Assembly: GCF_021277265.1 (NCBI RefSeq)
Contig: NZ_JAJSOH010000008.1
Coordinates: 186,001-250,000 of the forward strand
DNA from: Kineosporia rhizophila
GTDB lineage: Bacteria; Actinomycetota; Actinomycetes; Actinomycetales; Kineosporiaceae
DNA: 64,000 nucleotides
Reading direction: 5' to 3'
This document shows positions 42,520 through 51,714 of the stretch, piece by piece. The position numbers and the translations under genes were made by a program. Positions within the stretch are counted from its first letter, which is position 1. The number at the start of each line of letters is the position of its first letter. The notes under the pieces were generated by a model. That model worked only from the letters and a program-made list of their open reading frames with translations, was not told where the DNA came from and did no database searches.

Positions 42520-43011
42520 ATGGCATCACCGGAGCAGCAGGCTGCCGCCGAGGCGGACCCGGACCTGTACCCCGGCCGGGTGGCGGGCGACGCTGGCCCC
42601 GAGCAGATCGACTGGGCAGCGCTGCGCGCGGCCGCCCGGATGGTCATGCAGAAGGCCTACGCGCCCTACTCCGGCTTCCCGGTAGGCGCAGCAGCGCTGA
42701 CCGACGACGGCCGGATCGTGACCGGCTGCAACGTCGAGAACGCCTCCTACGGGGTGGGGCTGTGCGCCGAGTGCGGCCTGGTCTCGTCGCTGAACGCCAG
42801 TGGGGGAGGGCGCCTGATCGCCTTCACCTGCGTGGGGCCGGACGGCGAGAACCTGATGCCCTGCGGGCGCTGCCGTCAGCTGCTGTACGAATTCGGCGGT
42901 CCGGAGCTGCTGGTCGAGACCAGCCACGGCATCGTGCCCTTCACCCAGGTGCTGCCGGACGCCTTCGGCCCGGCCGACCTGTCGCGGGCGACGGGGCCGA
43001 CCCACCGCTGA
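42520..43011 (+). CDS. cdd: Cytidine deaminase
   Basis: 163 residues. Deaminates cytidine and deoxycytidine to uridine forms. Zinc site and catalytic Glu: GLCAECGLVSSL (Cys-Ala-Glu) and MPCGRCRQLL (two Cys); substrate loops YAPYSGFPVGAA and NVENASYGVGLC. The usual enzyme is about 130 residues; here an N-terminal extension of about 30 (Gln/Ala/Asp-rich) precedes it. It follows the importer directly and supplies pyrimidine nucleoside for the phosphorylase next. Confidence 0.95.
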   Translation: MASPEQQAAAEADPDLYPGRVAGDAGPEQIDWAALRAAARMVMQKAYAPYSGFPVGAAALTDDGRIVTGCNVENASYGVGLCAECGLVSSLNASGGGRLIAFTCVGPDGENLMPCGRCRQLLYEFGGPELLVETSHGIVPFTQVLPDAFGPADLSRATGPTHR

Positions 43012-43198
43012 GACCCGGATGCCGCACCGGTTGTGCAGTTGAGTCAACCGGGGGCCCGGCGTGTCGTGTTTCCCGGGTGGGCGGGGGTGGCGGTGGCGGT
43101 CACTACAGCAAGAGACGCCGAACCGGATTCGCAGCCGGCAGAAGAGCCGAACGGGTCCGTAACCGCCGTCACCCGGGCACCTTCGTTAACCTCACGGC

Positions 43199-44488
43199 AT
43201 GACCGAACCCTTCGCCGCAGTCGACGTCATCCGGGCCAAACGCGATCGTGACCGCCTGAGCGACGAGCAGATCGACTGGGTGGTCGACGCGTACACCCGG
43301 GGCGTGGTGGCCGACGAGCAGATGTCCGCGCTGCTGATGGCGATCCTGCTGAACGGCATGAGCAGCGCCGAGATCGCCCGCTGGACGGCCGCGATGATCG
43401 CCTCCGGTGAGCGCCTCGACTTCTCCGGCCTCTCCCGCCCGACCACCGACAAGCACTCCACCGGCGGGGTGGGCGACAAGATCACCCTGCCGCTGACCCC
43501 GCTCGTGGCCGCCTGCGGCGCTGCCGTGCCGCAGCTGTCCGGGCGCGGGCTCGGGCACACCGGGGGCACGCTGGACAAGCTGGAGTCGATCCCGGGCTGG
43601 CGGGCGAAGCTGAGCAACGCCGAGATGACCCGGCAGCTGGAAGAAGTCGGCGGGGTGATCTGCGCGGCCGGTGAGGGGCTGGCCCCGGCCGACCGCAAGA
43701 TGTACGCGCTGCGCGACGTCACCGGCACGGTCGAGGCGGTGCCGCTGATCGCCTCCTCGATCATGAGCAAGAAGATCGCCGAGGGCACCGGGGCGCTGGT
43801 GCTCGACGTGAAGGTGGGCTCCGGGGCGTTCATGAAGACCGAGGAGCAGGCCCGGGTGCTGGCCCAGACCATGGTCCGGCTCGGGGCCGACGCCGGGGTG
43901 AACACGGTGGCCCTGCTCACCGACATGTCCACGCCGCTCGGCCTGACCGCGGGCAACGCCCTCGAGGTGCGCGAGTCGCTGGAGGTGCTGGCCGGTGGGG
44001 GCCCGCCCGACGTGGTCGAGCTGACGATCAGCCTGGCCCAGGAGATGCTGGAGACGGCCGGCGTGTCGGCCGATCCCGAGCGGGTACTGAAAGACGGCCG
44101 GGCGATGGATGCCTGGAACCAGATGATCGCGGCCCAGGGCGGCGACCCGTCCGCGGAGCTGCCCACGGCCAAGCACACGCATCAGGTGCTGGCCCCGGCC
44201 GACGGCGTGCTGGTGAGCCTGGACGCGATGGCGGTGGGCATGAGCGCCTGGCGTCTGGGAGCCGGTCGTTCGCGGAAGGAAGACCCCGTACAGGCCGGTG
44301 CGGGCGTCGAGATCCACGCCAAGCCCGGTGGTGAGGTGCGCGCCGGTGAGCCGCTTTTCACGCTGCACACCGACACGCCCGAGCGTTTCGAGCAGGCCGA
44401 GGCGGCGCTCGAGGGCGGCTACCAGATCGCCCCGCAGGGTTCCCGGCCGGACCACCGGCCGCTGATCATCGACCGCATCACGGTCTGA
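43199..44488 (+). CDS. deoA: Thymidine phosphorylase
   Basis: 429 residues. Phosphorolysis of thymidine (and uridine or deoxyuridine in some members) to base and pentose-1-phosphate. Marks: DKHSTGGVGDKITLPLTPLV, SGRGLGHTGGTLDKLESIPG, and SSIMSKKIAEGTGALVLDVK. The C-terminal domain contains KPGGEVRAGEPLF. A 187-bp gap separates it from cdd; TAACCT at 43189-43194 just before the ATG could be a -10 box, giving a leaderless separate transcript as well as read-through. Confidence 0.95.
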   Translation: MTEPFAAVDVIRAKRDRDRLSDEQIDWVVDAYTRGVVADEQMSALLMAILLNGMSSAEIARWTAAMIASGERLDFSGLSRPTTDKHSTGGVGDKITLPLTPLVAACGAAVPQLSGRGLGHTGGTLDKLESIPGWRAKLSNAEMTRQLEEVGGVICAAGEGLAPADRKMYALRDVTGTVEAVPLIASSIMSKKIAEGTGALVLDVKVGSGAFMKTEEQARVLAQTMVRLGADAGVNTVALLTDMSTPLGLTAGNALEVRESLEVLAGGGPPDVVELTISLAQEMLETAGVSADPERVLKDGRAMDAWNQMIAAQGGDPSAELPTAKHTHQVLAPADGVLVSLDAMAVGMSAWRLGAGRSRKEDPVQAGAGVEIHAKPGGEVRAGEPLFTLHTDTPERFEQAEAALEGGYQIAPQGSRPDHRPLIIDRITV

Positions 44489-44504
44489 GAAGCCAGCCAC
44501 CACA

Positions 44505-44710
44505 GGACGTCCGCCGAACCGCACAAGGGGCGGCGGGCGTCCGTAAACCGAACCGACAACGGACGTCTGCGGTCCCGCTCAAGGGGCGGGTGGGCGTCCT
44601 CAAACCGAACCAATAACGGACGTCTGTGGTCCCGCACGAGGGCGGGTGGACGTCCTCAAACAAACAACGGACGCCCACCAGCCCCCATGAGGGCTGGTGG
44701 ACGTCCGTTG
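44505..44710. repeat. Tandem array of four related palindromes between convergent genes
   Basis: Four hairpin units with a period of about 50-57 bases: 44505-44542, 44561-44599, 44618-44655 and 44665-44710. Each opens with GGACGTC or GGACGCC and closes with GCGTCC or ACGTCC, and units 1-3 are joined by A-rich spacers (TAAACCGAACCGACAA, TCAAACCGAACCAATAA, TCAAACAAACAA). Unit 4 has 20-base arms with one mismatch. Only deoA and GH65 stops flank it. It must be a very strong bidirectional terminator, built by duplication. Confidence 0.85.
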
Positions 44711-44728
44711 TTGGTTGCCTTCGAACGC

Positions 44729-47095
44729 CTATCGGCGCATCGGCTCCCGCCCGAACGGCTGGGACGGCCGCGGGTGGGTCGGCGTGGGCGGCACCGGCAG
44801 GGTCACCGGGTTGCCCAGCTTCAGGGTGTGAAGGTCACCGTGGTGCAGGATCTCGAGCTCGTCGGCGGGGTTGCGCTCGTGATCGCTGAGCAGGTAGGTG
44901 GCCTGCTTGCCGTCGGTCTCCACCCGCAGGCGCAGGCCCTTGTGGGTGATCGTGAAGGCGAGCCGGTCCAGACCGTCCGGAAGACGCGGCGCGAAGGCGA
45001 GAGTGCCCGTCGTGTCGCGCATTCCACCGAACCCGGCGACCAGTGACATCCAGGTCCCGGCCAGCGCGGCGATGTGCAGGCCGTTGGTGGTGTTGCTGTG
45101 CAGGTCGTGCAGGTCGGTGAGGGCGTTCTCGATGGTGTAGTCGTACGCCAGGCCCAGGTGCCCGACCTCGGCCGCCATCACCGACTGGGTGCACGCCGAC
45201 AGCGACGAGTCGCGGACCGTGATCTTCTCGTAGTAGGCGAAGTTCGCGGCCTTCTGCTCCGGGGTGAACGCGTCGCCCCGCATCTGCATGGCCAGCACCA
45301 GGTCGGCCTGCTTGACCACCTGCATCCGGTACAGCTGGACGTAGGGCATGGTGAGCAGGAGCGGGTAGTCCTCCTCGGTGAGCGCCTCGAAGTCCATCAC
45401 CGCGTGCTTGGTGAAGCCGTCGGCCTGCGGGTGCACGCCGAGCTTCTCGTCGAACGGGATGTACATCGAGTCGGCGCACTGCCGCCAGCCGCTGATCTCC
45501 TCGGAGTCGACCTCGAGCTTCTCGGCCTCGTCGGAGTACTCGGCCGCGGCGTTGGCCGCGGCCCGCAGGTTCCGCTGCGCCATCAGGTTCGTGTAGACGT
45601 TGTTGTCGGTGATCGCGCTGTACTCGTCCGGCCCGGTGACCCCGTCGATGCGGAACCAGCCGTCCCGGTCGAACTGGCCCAGAGAGCGCCACAGCCGGGC
45701 GGTCTCGACCAGCAGGGGCAGGCCGATCTCGCGGTCGAACTCGTCGTCCTCGGTGGCGCCGTGGTAGCGGATCACCGCGTCGGCGATGTCGGCGTTGATG
45801 TGGAACGCCGCGGTGCCGGCCGGCCAGTAGCCCGAGCACTCGTCCCCGTTGATCGTGCGCCACGGGAACGCCGCGCCCTTCAGGCCCAGCGTGGCGGCGC
45901 GGTCCTTGGCCTTCTGCAGCGTGCTGTGCCGCCAGCGCAGCGCGTCGGCGGCGGCCCGGGGAGCGGTGTGGATCAGCACCGGCAGGACGAAGGTCTCGGT
46001 GTCCCAGAAGCAGTGACCGTCGTAGCCGGGCCCGGTCAGGCCCTTGGCCGGGACCGGCCGCTGCTCCGCCCGGGCGCCCGCCTGGATGATGTGGAACAGC
46101 GCGAAACGCACCGCCTGCTGCAGCTCTTCGTCACCGTCGACCTCGACGTCGGCGCGCGCCCAGAACTCGTCCAGGTACTGCCGCTGCTCGGTGAGCAGGT
46201 CGTCCCAGCCGGTGTGGATGGCGCCGGTCAGACCGGCCGCCACCTGGTCCCGCAGGGCGGGCAGGGAACGCTGCGACGACCAGCCGTAGCTGACGAACTT
46301 GATCAGCCGCAGCTTCTGGCCGGGCTTCAGGGTGGCGGTGACCGTGAGCCGGCCCCAGTCGGGGCGCACGCCCCAGTTGGTGGAGACCTTGACGCCCTCG
46401 GGCACCTCGATCACGTGCTCGGCGGCCGCGGCCACCCGGCGGCCGCTGTGCCGGGTCTCGTGCACCAGGGTGATCCGGTTGCCGTTGCAGTCGTGCTCCA
46501 GCGCCTGCAGCGGGTTGTGCATGGCGGCGGCGACGCGCGGGTCGACCGAACCGCCCTCGGGCAGTTGCTCGTTGGCGACCAGTTCGGACTGCAGCACCAC
46601 GCGGGCGGTCTCGTGCAGCGGCTCGACCTCGTAGGCGATCGCCATCACCGAGCGGTGGGTGAACGAGACCAGCCGGGTGGAGGTGACCCGTACCGCCTGG
46701 TCGGCGGGGGAGCGCCACTCCACCTCCCGGCGCAGCGTGCCGGCCCGCATGTCCAGCACCCGCTCGTGCTTGTCCAGGTGGCCGTAGCGCAGGTCGAAGG
46801 GCTCGTCGTCGACGAGCAGGCGGATCAGCTTGCCGTTGGTGACGTTGATGATCGTCTGACCGGACTCGGGGTAGCCGTAGCCGGCCTCTGCGTAGGGCAG
46901 CGGGCGGCGTTCGTAGACCGAGTTCAGGTACGTGCCGGGCAGGCCGTGCGGTTCGCCCTCGTCCAGGTTGCCCCGGATGCCGATGTGGCCGTTGGAGAGC
47001 GCGAAGACGGATTCGGTGGACCCCAGGTCGTCCAGGTGCAGCTCGGTCTCCCGGATGCACCACGGCTCGACGGTGAAAGCGGCTCGGCGGTTCAT
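44729..47095 (-). CDS. GH65-family disaccharide phosphorylase (maltose/trehalose/kojibiose type)
   Basis: 788 residues. Inverting phosphorolysis of an alpha-glucoside to beta-glucose-1-phosphate and a free sugar. N-terminal beta-sandwich (about 10-260), (alpha/alpha)6 barrel (about 320-690) with [16 protein letters not shown] and the catalytic acid Glu491 in [10 protein letters not shown], then the C-terminal beta domain with [13 protein letters not shown]. Overlaps the preceding beta-phosphoglucomutase gene by ATGA, so both are made together: phosphorylase product is converted to glucose-6-phosphate. Which disaccharide is used cannot be told by eye. Confidence 0.93.
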   Translation of the reverse strand: MNRRAAFTVEPWCIRETELHLDDLGSTESVFALSNGHIGIRGNLDEGEPHGLPGTYLNSVYERRPLPYAEAGYGYPESGQTIINVTNGKLIRLLVDDEPFDLRYGHLDKHERVLDMRAGTLRREVEWRSPADQAVRVTSTRLVSFTHRSVMAIAYEVEPLHETARVVLQSELVANEQLPEGGSVDPRVAAAMHNPLQALEHDCNGNRITLVHETRHSGRRVAAAAEHVIEVPEGVKVSTNWGVRPDWGRLTVTATLKPGQKLRLIKFVSYGWSSQRSLPALRDQVAAGLTGAIHTGWDDLLTEQRQYLDEFWARADVEVDGDEELQQAVRFALFHIIQAGARAEQRPVPAKGLTGPGYDGHCFWDTETFVLPVLIHTAPRAAADALRWRHSTLQKAKDRAATLGLKGAAFPWRTINGDECSGYWPAGTAAFHINADIADAVIRYHGATEDDEFDREIGLPLLVETARLWRSLGQFDRDGWFRIDGVTGPDEYSAITDNNVYTNLMAQRNLRAAANAAAEYSDEAEKLEVDSEEISGWRQCADSMYIPFDEKLGVHPQADGFTKHAVMDFEALTEEDYPLLLTMPYVQLYRMQVVKQADLVLAMQMRGDAFTPEQKAANFAYYEKITVRDSSLSACTQSVMAAEVGHLGLAYDYTIENALTDLHDLHSNTTNGLHIAALAGTWMSLVAGFGGMRDTTGTLAFAPRLPDGLDRLAFTITHKGLRLRVETDGKQATYLLSDHERNPADELEILHHGDLHTLKLGNPVTLPVPPTPTHPRPSQPFGREPMRR

Positions 47096-47868
47096 GCGCG
47101 GTTATCTATCAGTTGCGCCAGATCCGTCACCACAACGTCGGCCCCGTGCTCGGCCAGGGCGGCCGCGTGGCCCACCCGGTCGACCCCGACGACGATGCCG
47201 AACTGACCGGAACGCCCGGCTTCGACGCCGGCGATGGCGTCCTCGAAGACGGCGGCCTGGGCGGGCTCGAAGCCCAGCAGCCGGGCCCCGTGGATGAAGG
47301 TGTCGGGAGCCGGCTTGCCGTGCAGCCCGGCGGCGATCGCGGCCTGCGCGTCCACCCGGATCTCGACGAACTCGGCGATCCCGGTGACCTTCAGCACCTC
47401 GGCGGTGTTGGCGCTGGAGGAGACCACGGCCACGCGCAGCCCGGCGGCCCGCACGGCCTCCAGGTAGCGGAAGGTGCCGTCGAAGATCGTGACACCCTCC
47501 TTCGCGATCTTCTCGTGCACCAGGTTGTTCTTCCGGGTGCCGAGCCCGTTCACCGTCTCGGTGTCGGCGGAGTCCTCGGGGGTGCCCTCGGGCAGGACGA
47601 TGTCGCGGGAGGCGAGGAAGCTTCGGGTGCCGTCCTGCCGGCGCTTGCCGTCGACGTACTTCACGTAGTCGGTGGCGATGTCGAACTCCCGGAAGGGCTC
47701 GCCCAGGCGGGCGGCGCGCTCGGCCAGGTAGGTGTCGAACATCTCCTTCCAGGCGGAGGCGTGCACCGAGGCGGTGTCGGTGAGCACTCCGTCCAGGTCG
47801 AAGAGACAGGCTTGGACGTGCTCGGGCAGGCCGACGTCAACCGGCCGCGCGATCTGCGGATCGGACAT
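47092..47868 (-). CDS. pgmB: Beta-phosphoglucomutase (HAD superfamily)
   Basis: 258 residues from the ATG complementary to 47866-47868. HAD motifs: nucleophile DLDGVLTDT (motif I) at about residue 24, VAVVSSSAN (motif II), [15 protein letters not shown] (motif III Lys) and [11 protein letters not shown] (motif IV). It converts beta-glucose-1-phosphate to glucose-6-phosphate, consistent with translational coupling to a GH65 phosphorylase. The cap insert between motifs I and II ([18 protein letters not shown]) is that of beta-PGM-like enzymes paired with GH65. Confidence 0.93.
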   Translation of the reverse strand: MSDPQIARPVDVGLPEHVQACLFDLDGVLTDTASVHASAWKEMFDTYLAERAARLGEPFREFDIATDYVKYVDGKRRQDGTRSFLASRDIVLPEGTPEDSADTETVNGLGTRKNNLVHEKIAKEGVTIFDGTFRYLEAVRAAGLRVAVVSSSANTAEVLKVTGIAEFVEIRVDAQAAIAAGLHGKPAPDTFIHGARLLGFEPAQAAVFEDAIAGVEAGRSGQFGIVVGVDRVGHAAALAEHGADVVVTDLAQLIDNRA

Positions 47869-48020
47869 GTGCCCAAGCAGACCACAACGGACGCCCGCCC
47901 GCAGACGGGAGGAGCATCGTGTGCGGCGACGTTGCCCGATCGTTTCCCGCGCGGCGACCACCTGCGGCCCACCGGTCGCAATCGGCCCGTGGCGGCCCGG
48001 GCGGTGTCAGGATGGGCGGC

Positions 48021-49121
48021 ATGGACCTGCCCGTGATGCCGCCGGTCAAGCCGATGCTGGCCAAGTCGGTGCCGAAGATCCCCGATGTCGGTCACGTCGA
48101 ACCCAAGTGGGACGGCTTCCGGACGATCGTGTTCCGCGACGGCGACGAGGTGGAACTGGGCAGCCGCAACGAGAAGCCGATGACCCGGTACTTCCCGGAA
48201 CTCGTCGAGGCGCTGCGGCAGAATCTGCCACCGCGCTGTGTGGTGGACGGGGAGATCGTCACCATCGTCGGTGACCGGCTGCAGTTCGAGGTGCTCCAGC
48301 AGCGCATCCACCCGGCGGCCAGCCGGATCCAGCTGCTGTCCGAGCAGACCCCGGCCTCGTTCATCGCCTTCGACCTGCTCGCCCTGGGCGACGAGAACCT
48401 GATGGAACAGCCGTTCTCGCAACGGCGGGCCCGTCTGGTCGAGGCCCTGTCGGCCGCGAAGGCGCCGGTCTACTGCACCCCGGCCACCTCCGACCTGGAC
48501 ACCGGCCAGGAGTGGTTCGGGATGTTCGAGGGGGCCGGTCTGGACGGGGTGGTGGCCAAGCCGCTGGACGGCCCCTACGAGCCGAACCAGCGCTCGATGT
48601 TCAAGATCAAGCACGCCCGCACGGCCGACTGCGTGGTGGCCGGGTTCCGCTGGCACAAGAGCGGCCCGATCGTCGGCTCGCTGCTGCTGGGGCTCTACCG
48701 GGAGGACGGGTCGCTGCAGCACGTGGGCGTGGCGGCGTCGTTCCCGATGGCCCGCCGGGCCGAGCTGGTGCAGGAGCTGGAGCCGTACCGGATGGCGGTG
48801 GAGGACCTCGGCACCCATCCGTGGGGCAAGTGGGCCGAGGCGCAGGCGCACGAGCACCAGCGGATGCCGGGCAACGTCTCGCGCTGGAACTCGACCAAGG
48901 ACCTGTCGTTCGTGCCGCTGCGGCCGGACCTGGTGGTGGAGGTGGCGTACGACCAGATGGAGGGCGACCGGTTCCGGCACACCGCCCAGTTCCGGCGCTG
49001 GCGTACCGATCGCACGCCGGACAGCTGCGGTTACGAGCAGCTGGAGCGGCCGGTGAACTTCCGGCTGGAAGACGTGTTGTCGCCGGTCGGGTCGAAGGCG
49101 CCGAAGATCGTGGGCGATTAG
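48021..49121 (+). CDS. ligC: ATP-dependent DNA ligase, LigC type
   Basis: 366 residues from ATG 48021 (MDLPVMPPVKPMLAKS); ATG 48012 adds three. Nick-sealing ligase with an adenylation domain followed by an OB fold. The adenylated lysine lies in HVEPKWDGFR, with further nucleotidyltransferase motifs VVDGEIV, FIAFDLLALG, GVVAKPLDG and MFKIKHARTADCVVAGFRWH. In mycobacteria LigC is encoded with a primase-polymerase and works in gap-filling excision or end-joining repair; the same partner follows here. Confidence 0.93.
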   Translation: MDLPVMPPVKPMLAKSVPKIPDVGHVEPKWDGFRTIVFRDGDEVELGSRNEKPMTRYFPELVEALRQNLPPRCVVDGEIVTIVGDRLQFEVLQQRIHPAASRIQLLSEQTPASFIAFDLLALGDENLMEQPFSQRRARLVEALSAAKAPVYCTPATSDLDTGQEWFGMFEGAGLDGVVAKPLDGPYEPNQRSMFKIKHARTADCVVAGFRWHKSGPIVGSLLLGLYREDGSLQHVGVAASFPMARRAELVQELEPYRMAVEDLGTHPWGKWAEAQAHEHQRMPGNVSRWNSTKDLSFVPLRPDLVVEVAYDQMEGDRFRHTAQFRRWRTDRTPDSCGYEQLERPVNFRLEDVLSPVGSKAPKIVGD

Positions 49122-49174
49122 TTCCGGGGGGCGGCACGGTCTCCAGTTCGAACCAGACCGACGAGAGGACGACG

Positions 49175-50260
49175 GTGGCGGCCAAGAACGCGGCGGTGCA
49201 GATCGAGGTCGGGGAACGTTCGGTGCGGTTGTCCAGTCCGGACCGGGTGCTCTGGCCGGAGGTGGGCCTGACCAAGAAGGACCTGGCCGAGTACGTGGTC
49301 GCCGTGGGCCCGGCGTTGCTGCGGGCGATCGGTGACCGGCCGGTCTCGCTGGAGCGCTTCCCCGAAGGTGTGGACGGAGAACGGTTCTACTCCAAGAACC
49401 CGCCCCGCGGGGTGCCGGACTACGCCCGCTCGGTGAAGGTGACCTACCCCAGCGGGCGCAGCCATCCGCAGCTGGTGGTGGACGAGGTGGCCACCGCGGT
49501 TTGGGCGGTGCAGATGAACACCCTCACCCTGCACCCCTGGCCGGTGCGCACAGCCAACACCGACAACCCCGACGAGCTGCGCCTCGACCTCGACCCGCAG
49601 CCCGGCCGCGACTACGCCGACGCCGTGCAGGCCGCCCTCCAGTTGCGTGACCTGCTGAAAGAACTGGGCCTGACCGGCTACGTGAAGAGCTCCGGCAACC
49701 GCGGCGTCCACGTGTTCACCCCGATCCGCCCCGAGCACGAGTTCCTCGACGTCCGGCACGCCGCCATCGGGATCGGCCGGGAGCTCGAACGCCGGGCGCC
49801 CGACCTGGTCACGATGGCCTGGTGGAAGGAGGAGCGCGGCGAGCGCATCTTCGTCGACTTCAACCAGTGCACCCGCGACCGCACGATGGCCGGCGCCTAC
49901 AGCCCCCGTCCGCTGCCGCACGCCCCCGTCTCCACCCCGCTCAGCTGGGACGAACTGCCCGAGGTAGACCCGAAAACCCTTACCGTGCGCACGGTTCCTC
50001 AGTTGCTGGCTGACCGGGGCGACCCGTGGGAGGGTATGCACGAGAGCGCCGGAGACATTGCGCCGGCCCTGGAGCTGTGGCGGCAGGACGTGGAAGAGCG
50101 CGGCCTGGGCGAACTTCCCTTCCCGCCCGACTACCCCAAGATGCCTGGCGAGCCGAAACGCGCCCGCCCCAGCGTGTCTCGGGCTGACACGGAGGGCATC
50201 GCCGACCGGGACTGGTACGCTGACCCGAAGCGATGGGACGGGGACAAGCCGAAGGAGTGA
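49175..50260 (+). CDS. LigD-polymerase-like primase-polymerase (Prim-PolC type)
   Basis: 361 residues from GTG 49175, with GAGAGG six bases upstream; the longer frame upstream lies within ligC and is rejected. Archaeo-eukaryotic primase fold as in the polymerase domain of LigD: SSPDRVLWPEVGLTKKDLAEY, the metal-binding DLDPQPG (Asp-x-Asp), KSSGNRGVHVFTPI with the catalytic region and SPRPLPHAPVSTPLSW. It adds ribonucleotides or fills short gaps so that LigC can seal. Stand-alone size and the ligC neighbour match the mycobacterial LigC-PrimPolC pair. Confidence 0.92.
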   Translation: MAAKNAAVQIEVGERSVRLSSPDRVLWPEVGLTKKDLAEYVVAVGPALLRAIGDRPVSLERFPEGVDGERFYSKNPPRGVPDYARSVKVTYPSGRSHPQLVVDEVATAVWAVQMNTLTLHPWPVRTANTDNPDELRLDLDPQPGRDYADAVQAALQLRDLLKELGLTGYVKSSGNRGVHVFTPIRPEHEFLDVRHAAIGIGRELERRAPDLVTMAWWKEERGERIFVDFNQCTRDRTMAGAYSPRPLPHAPVSTPLSWDELPEVDPKTLTVRTVPQLLADRGDPWEGMHESAGDIAPALELWRQDVEERGLGELPFPPDYPKMPGEPKRARPSVSRADTEGIADRDWYADPKRWDGDKPKE

Positions 50261-50261
50261 G

Positions 50262-50564
50262 TCAGGTCAGGCTGTCGCGGGGGTCGGCGTCGCCGTAGAA
50301 GCGGCGCCACAGGACGGTCAGTTCTTGACGGAACTCCTCGTCGGTGTCGAAGTCCCAGTCGGTGTGGCGCTCGAATTCCTCGGGAGTGAGCCGGCCGGTG
50401 AGGCTTTTGGCGAAGCCTCGCCGGAAGCTTTCCCGGCGCTCAGGGATCCGGACCCGCGAGACTGCTTCGACGAACTCGGTCTCCCAGTCCCGGCCGAGCG
50501 CGTTGATGTTCATCATGGTCGCGGCGAAGTCCAGGAAAACTTCGACGTCCTCGTCGTTCGCCAC
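50262..50564 (-). CDS. Putative immunity protein for the adjacent toxin
   Basis: 100 residues from a GTG complementary to 50562-50564, two bases after the toxin gene stop. Small, acidic, without signal or membrane segment; pattern VFLDFAATMMNINALGRDWE, then RRESFRRGFAKSLTGRLTPE and FDTDEEFRQELTVLWRRFY, likely all-helical. I cannot name the family. Its role is inferred from size, charge and tight coupling to a gene with polymorphic-toxin layout. It ends one base after the primase-polymerase stop, tail to tail. Confidence 0.6.
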   Translation of the reverse strand: MANDEDVEVFLDFAATMMNINALGRDWETEFVEAVSRVRIPERRESFRRGFAKSLTGRLTPEEFERHTDWDFDTDEEFRQELTVLWRRFYGDADPRDSLT

Positions 50565-50566
50565 GA

Positions 50567-51580
50567 TCAGTCCTTCGGCCTCGGGTACATGGTCCTCAGA
50601 CGGTAGACCCCGGCGGTGTCCTGCCAGAAGGCCGCGAACACCGTGCCGTCGGTGAAATCGACCATGGTGGGGGGAGCGCTGCCCGGCGGGTCGCCGGTGG
50701 GGTGGGCTCGCGTGCCGTTGCGTCGGACACCTCTGACGTGCTGGCGGTAGTCCGGGCCGTAGACCGACGCCAGAGGAATTTCGGCGCGGATGTGCCCCAT
50801 GCCGGTGGCCTCGTCCTGTTGCCTTGCATCCCTGAACGCCTGGCTGGCCGTGATCGCGTCATAGGCCTTGACGAATGCCTCTTCCGAGGTGAACTTGGTG
50901 GCTTCTCTCCCGCACTTGTGTCGGCGGCCGCTTTCCCCGTCGGTGGTGCTCCCGGTCATCGGGTCGATCCCCCTCAATGCGCGATCGGTCAGTTGGTCTT
51001 CCGTCACCGCCGGGCCGTGGCGTTGTGGGCCGTGGCCGTCCCCTTCCAGTTGCTGGATGTCTCGGGCCGGGGCGGACGAAGCGTCGGCCGGACCGGATCG
51101 CCCCCTTGCAGCCTCGAGGTCGGCCTCCACCTCGTCCTGGATCTCCCCGCACTGCTGCCTCGTCTCCAGCAACGACGTGACCAGACCCTGTAGCCGCTCG
51201 GCCAGGTGCTCCGCGCCCACCTGTCGGGCCTGCTCCAAGGCGTCGTCGACGTCGGCGGCCGCGCCGTCCAGTGCCGTGACGGCCTCGTCGAGCCGCGCGG
51301 CGATCGTCTCCAGGTCGTCGCCCACCTCGGGGTAGGACCGGTCCTGACGTACCCGCTCGAGAACCGGTACCGCTGCGCGCAGGCCCGACACCAGCGTCTT
51401 CAGTTCGGTCTCGACCCCCTCGAGCACCTGCTGGGCCGCGCCGTAACCCCAGGCCAGGCCGTCCCAGCCGTGTTCCTGGGCGCCCTCCGCCAGGGCCTCG
51501 GCCAGCTCGCCCGCGTCGTGCGCATCCCGGCCGTACCGCACCACGTCCTTGATGACGTCGGTGAGGGCGCGGGCGGTCAC
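50567..51580 (-). CDS. Polymorphic-toxin-like protein: helical N-terminus plus C-terminal toxin domain
   Basis: 337 residues from a GTG complementary to 51578-51580 with AAAGG five bases before it. Residues 1-165 are long helices like the LXG/WXG-type secretion fronts (HGWDGLAWGYGAAQQVLEGV; LDEAVTALDGAAADVDDALE). A Gly/Asp/Ser-rich linker (about 165-215) leads to a compact end domain: HKCGREATKFTSEEAFVKAY, then YGPDYRQHVRGVRR and TVFAAFWQDTAGVYRLRTMY. The His at its start, basic core and terminal strand suggest a small RNase of the BECR type, which is unproven. No signal peptide; export would be by a type VII-like route. Confidence 0.65.
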   Translation of the reverse strand: MTARALTDVIKDVVRYGRDAHDAGELAEALAEGAQEHGWDGLAWGYGAAQQVLEGVETELKTLVSGLRAAVPVLERVRQDRSYPEVGDDLETIAARLDEAVTALDGAAADVDDALEQARQVGAEHLAERLQGLVTSLLETRQQCGEIQDEVEADLEAARGRSGPADASSAPARDIQQLEGDGHGPQRHGPAVTEDQLTDRALRGIDPMTGSTTDGESGRRHKCGREATKFTSEEAFVKAYDAITASQAFRDARQQDEATGMGHIRAEIPLASVYGPDYRQHVRGVRRNGTRAHPTGDPPGSAPPTMVDFTDGTVFAAFWQDTAGVYRLRTMYPRPKD

Positions 51581-51700
51581 CGTGCCTTTACTACTCGTAA
51601 CAGTGCGAAGGTGACAAGGGGAGTGCCACCCCCGGAGGAGACGCCCAGTCACGATCCAGCGGCGGATGGCTGACGTAGCGCAGTCGTTCGGGTACTGGGC

Positions 51701-51714
51701 TATAAGCTCGACGG
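51701..51714 (+). promoter_or_regulatory. -10 box TATAAG directly before add; leaderless start
   Basis: TATAAG at 51701-51706 ends eight bases before the GTG of the adenosine deaminase gene, and no ribosome site lies between. Transcription would begin at or within a base or two of the GTG, giving a leaderless mRNA, common in actinobacteria. No convincing -35 is seen. Confidence 0.55.

Noticed and set aside
44505..44710. CRISPR-like array suggested by regular repeats
   Set aside because: The units are degenerate palindromes with similar sequence throughout, spacers are short A-rich links and no cas gene is present.
45074..47206. A 710-codon plus-strand frame opposite the GH65 gene
   Set aside because: Low-complexity Val/Gly/Gln-rich translation; the opposite strand encodes a complete GH65 enzyme with its catalytic motif.
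48512..49174. Extension of the primase-polymerase gene back into ligC
   Set aside because: The extra translation is out-of-frame ligC; GTG 49175 has a GAGAGG site and starts the conserved domain.
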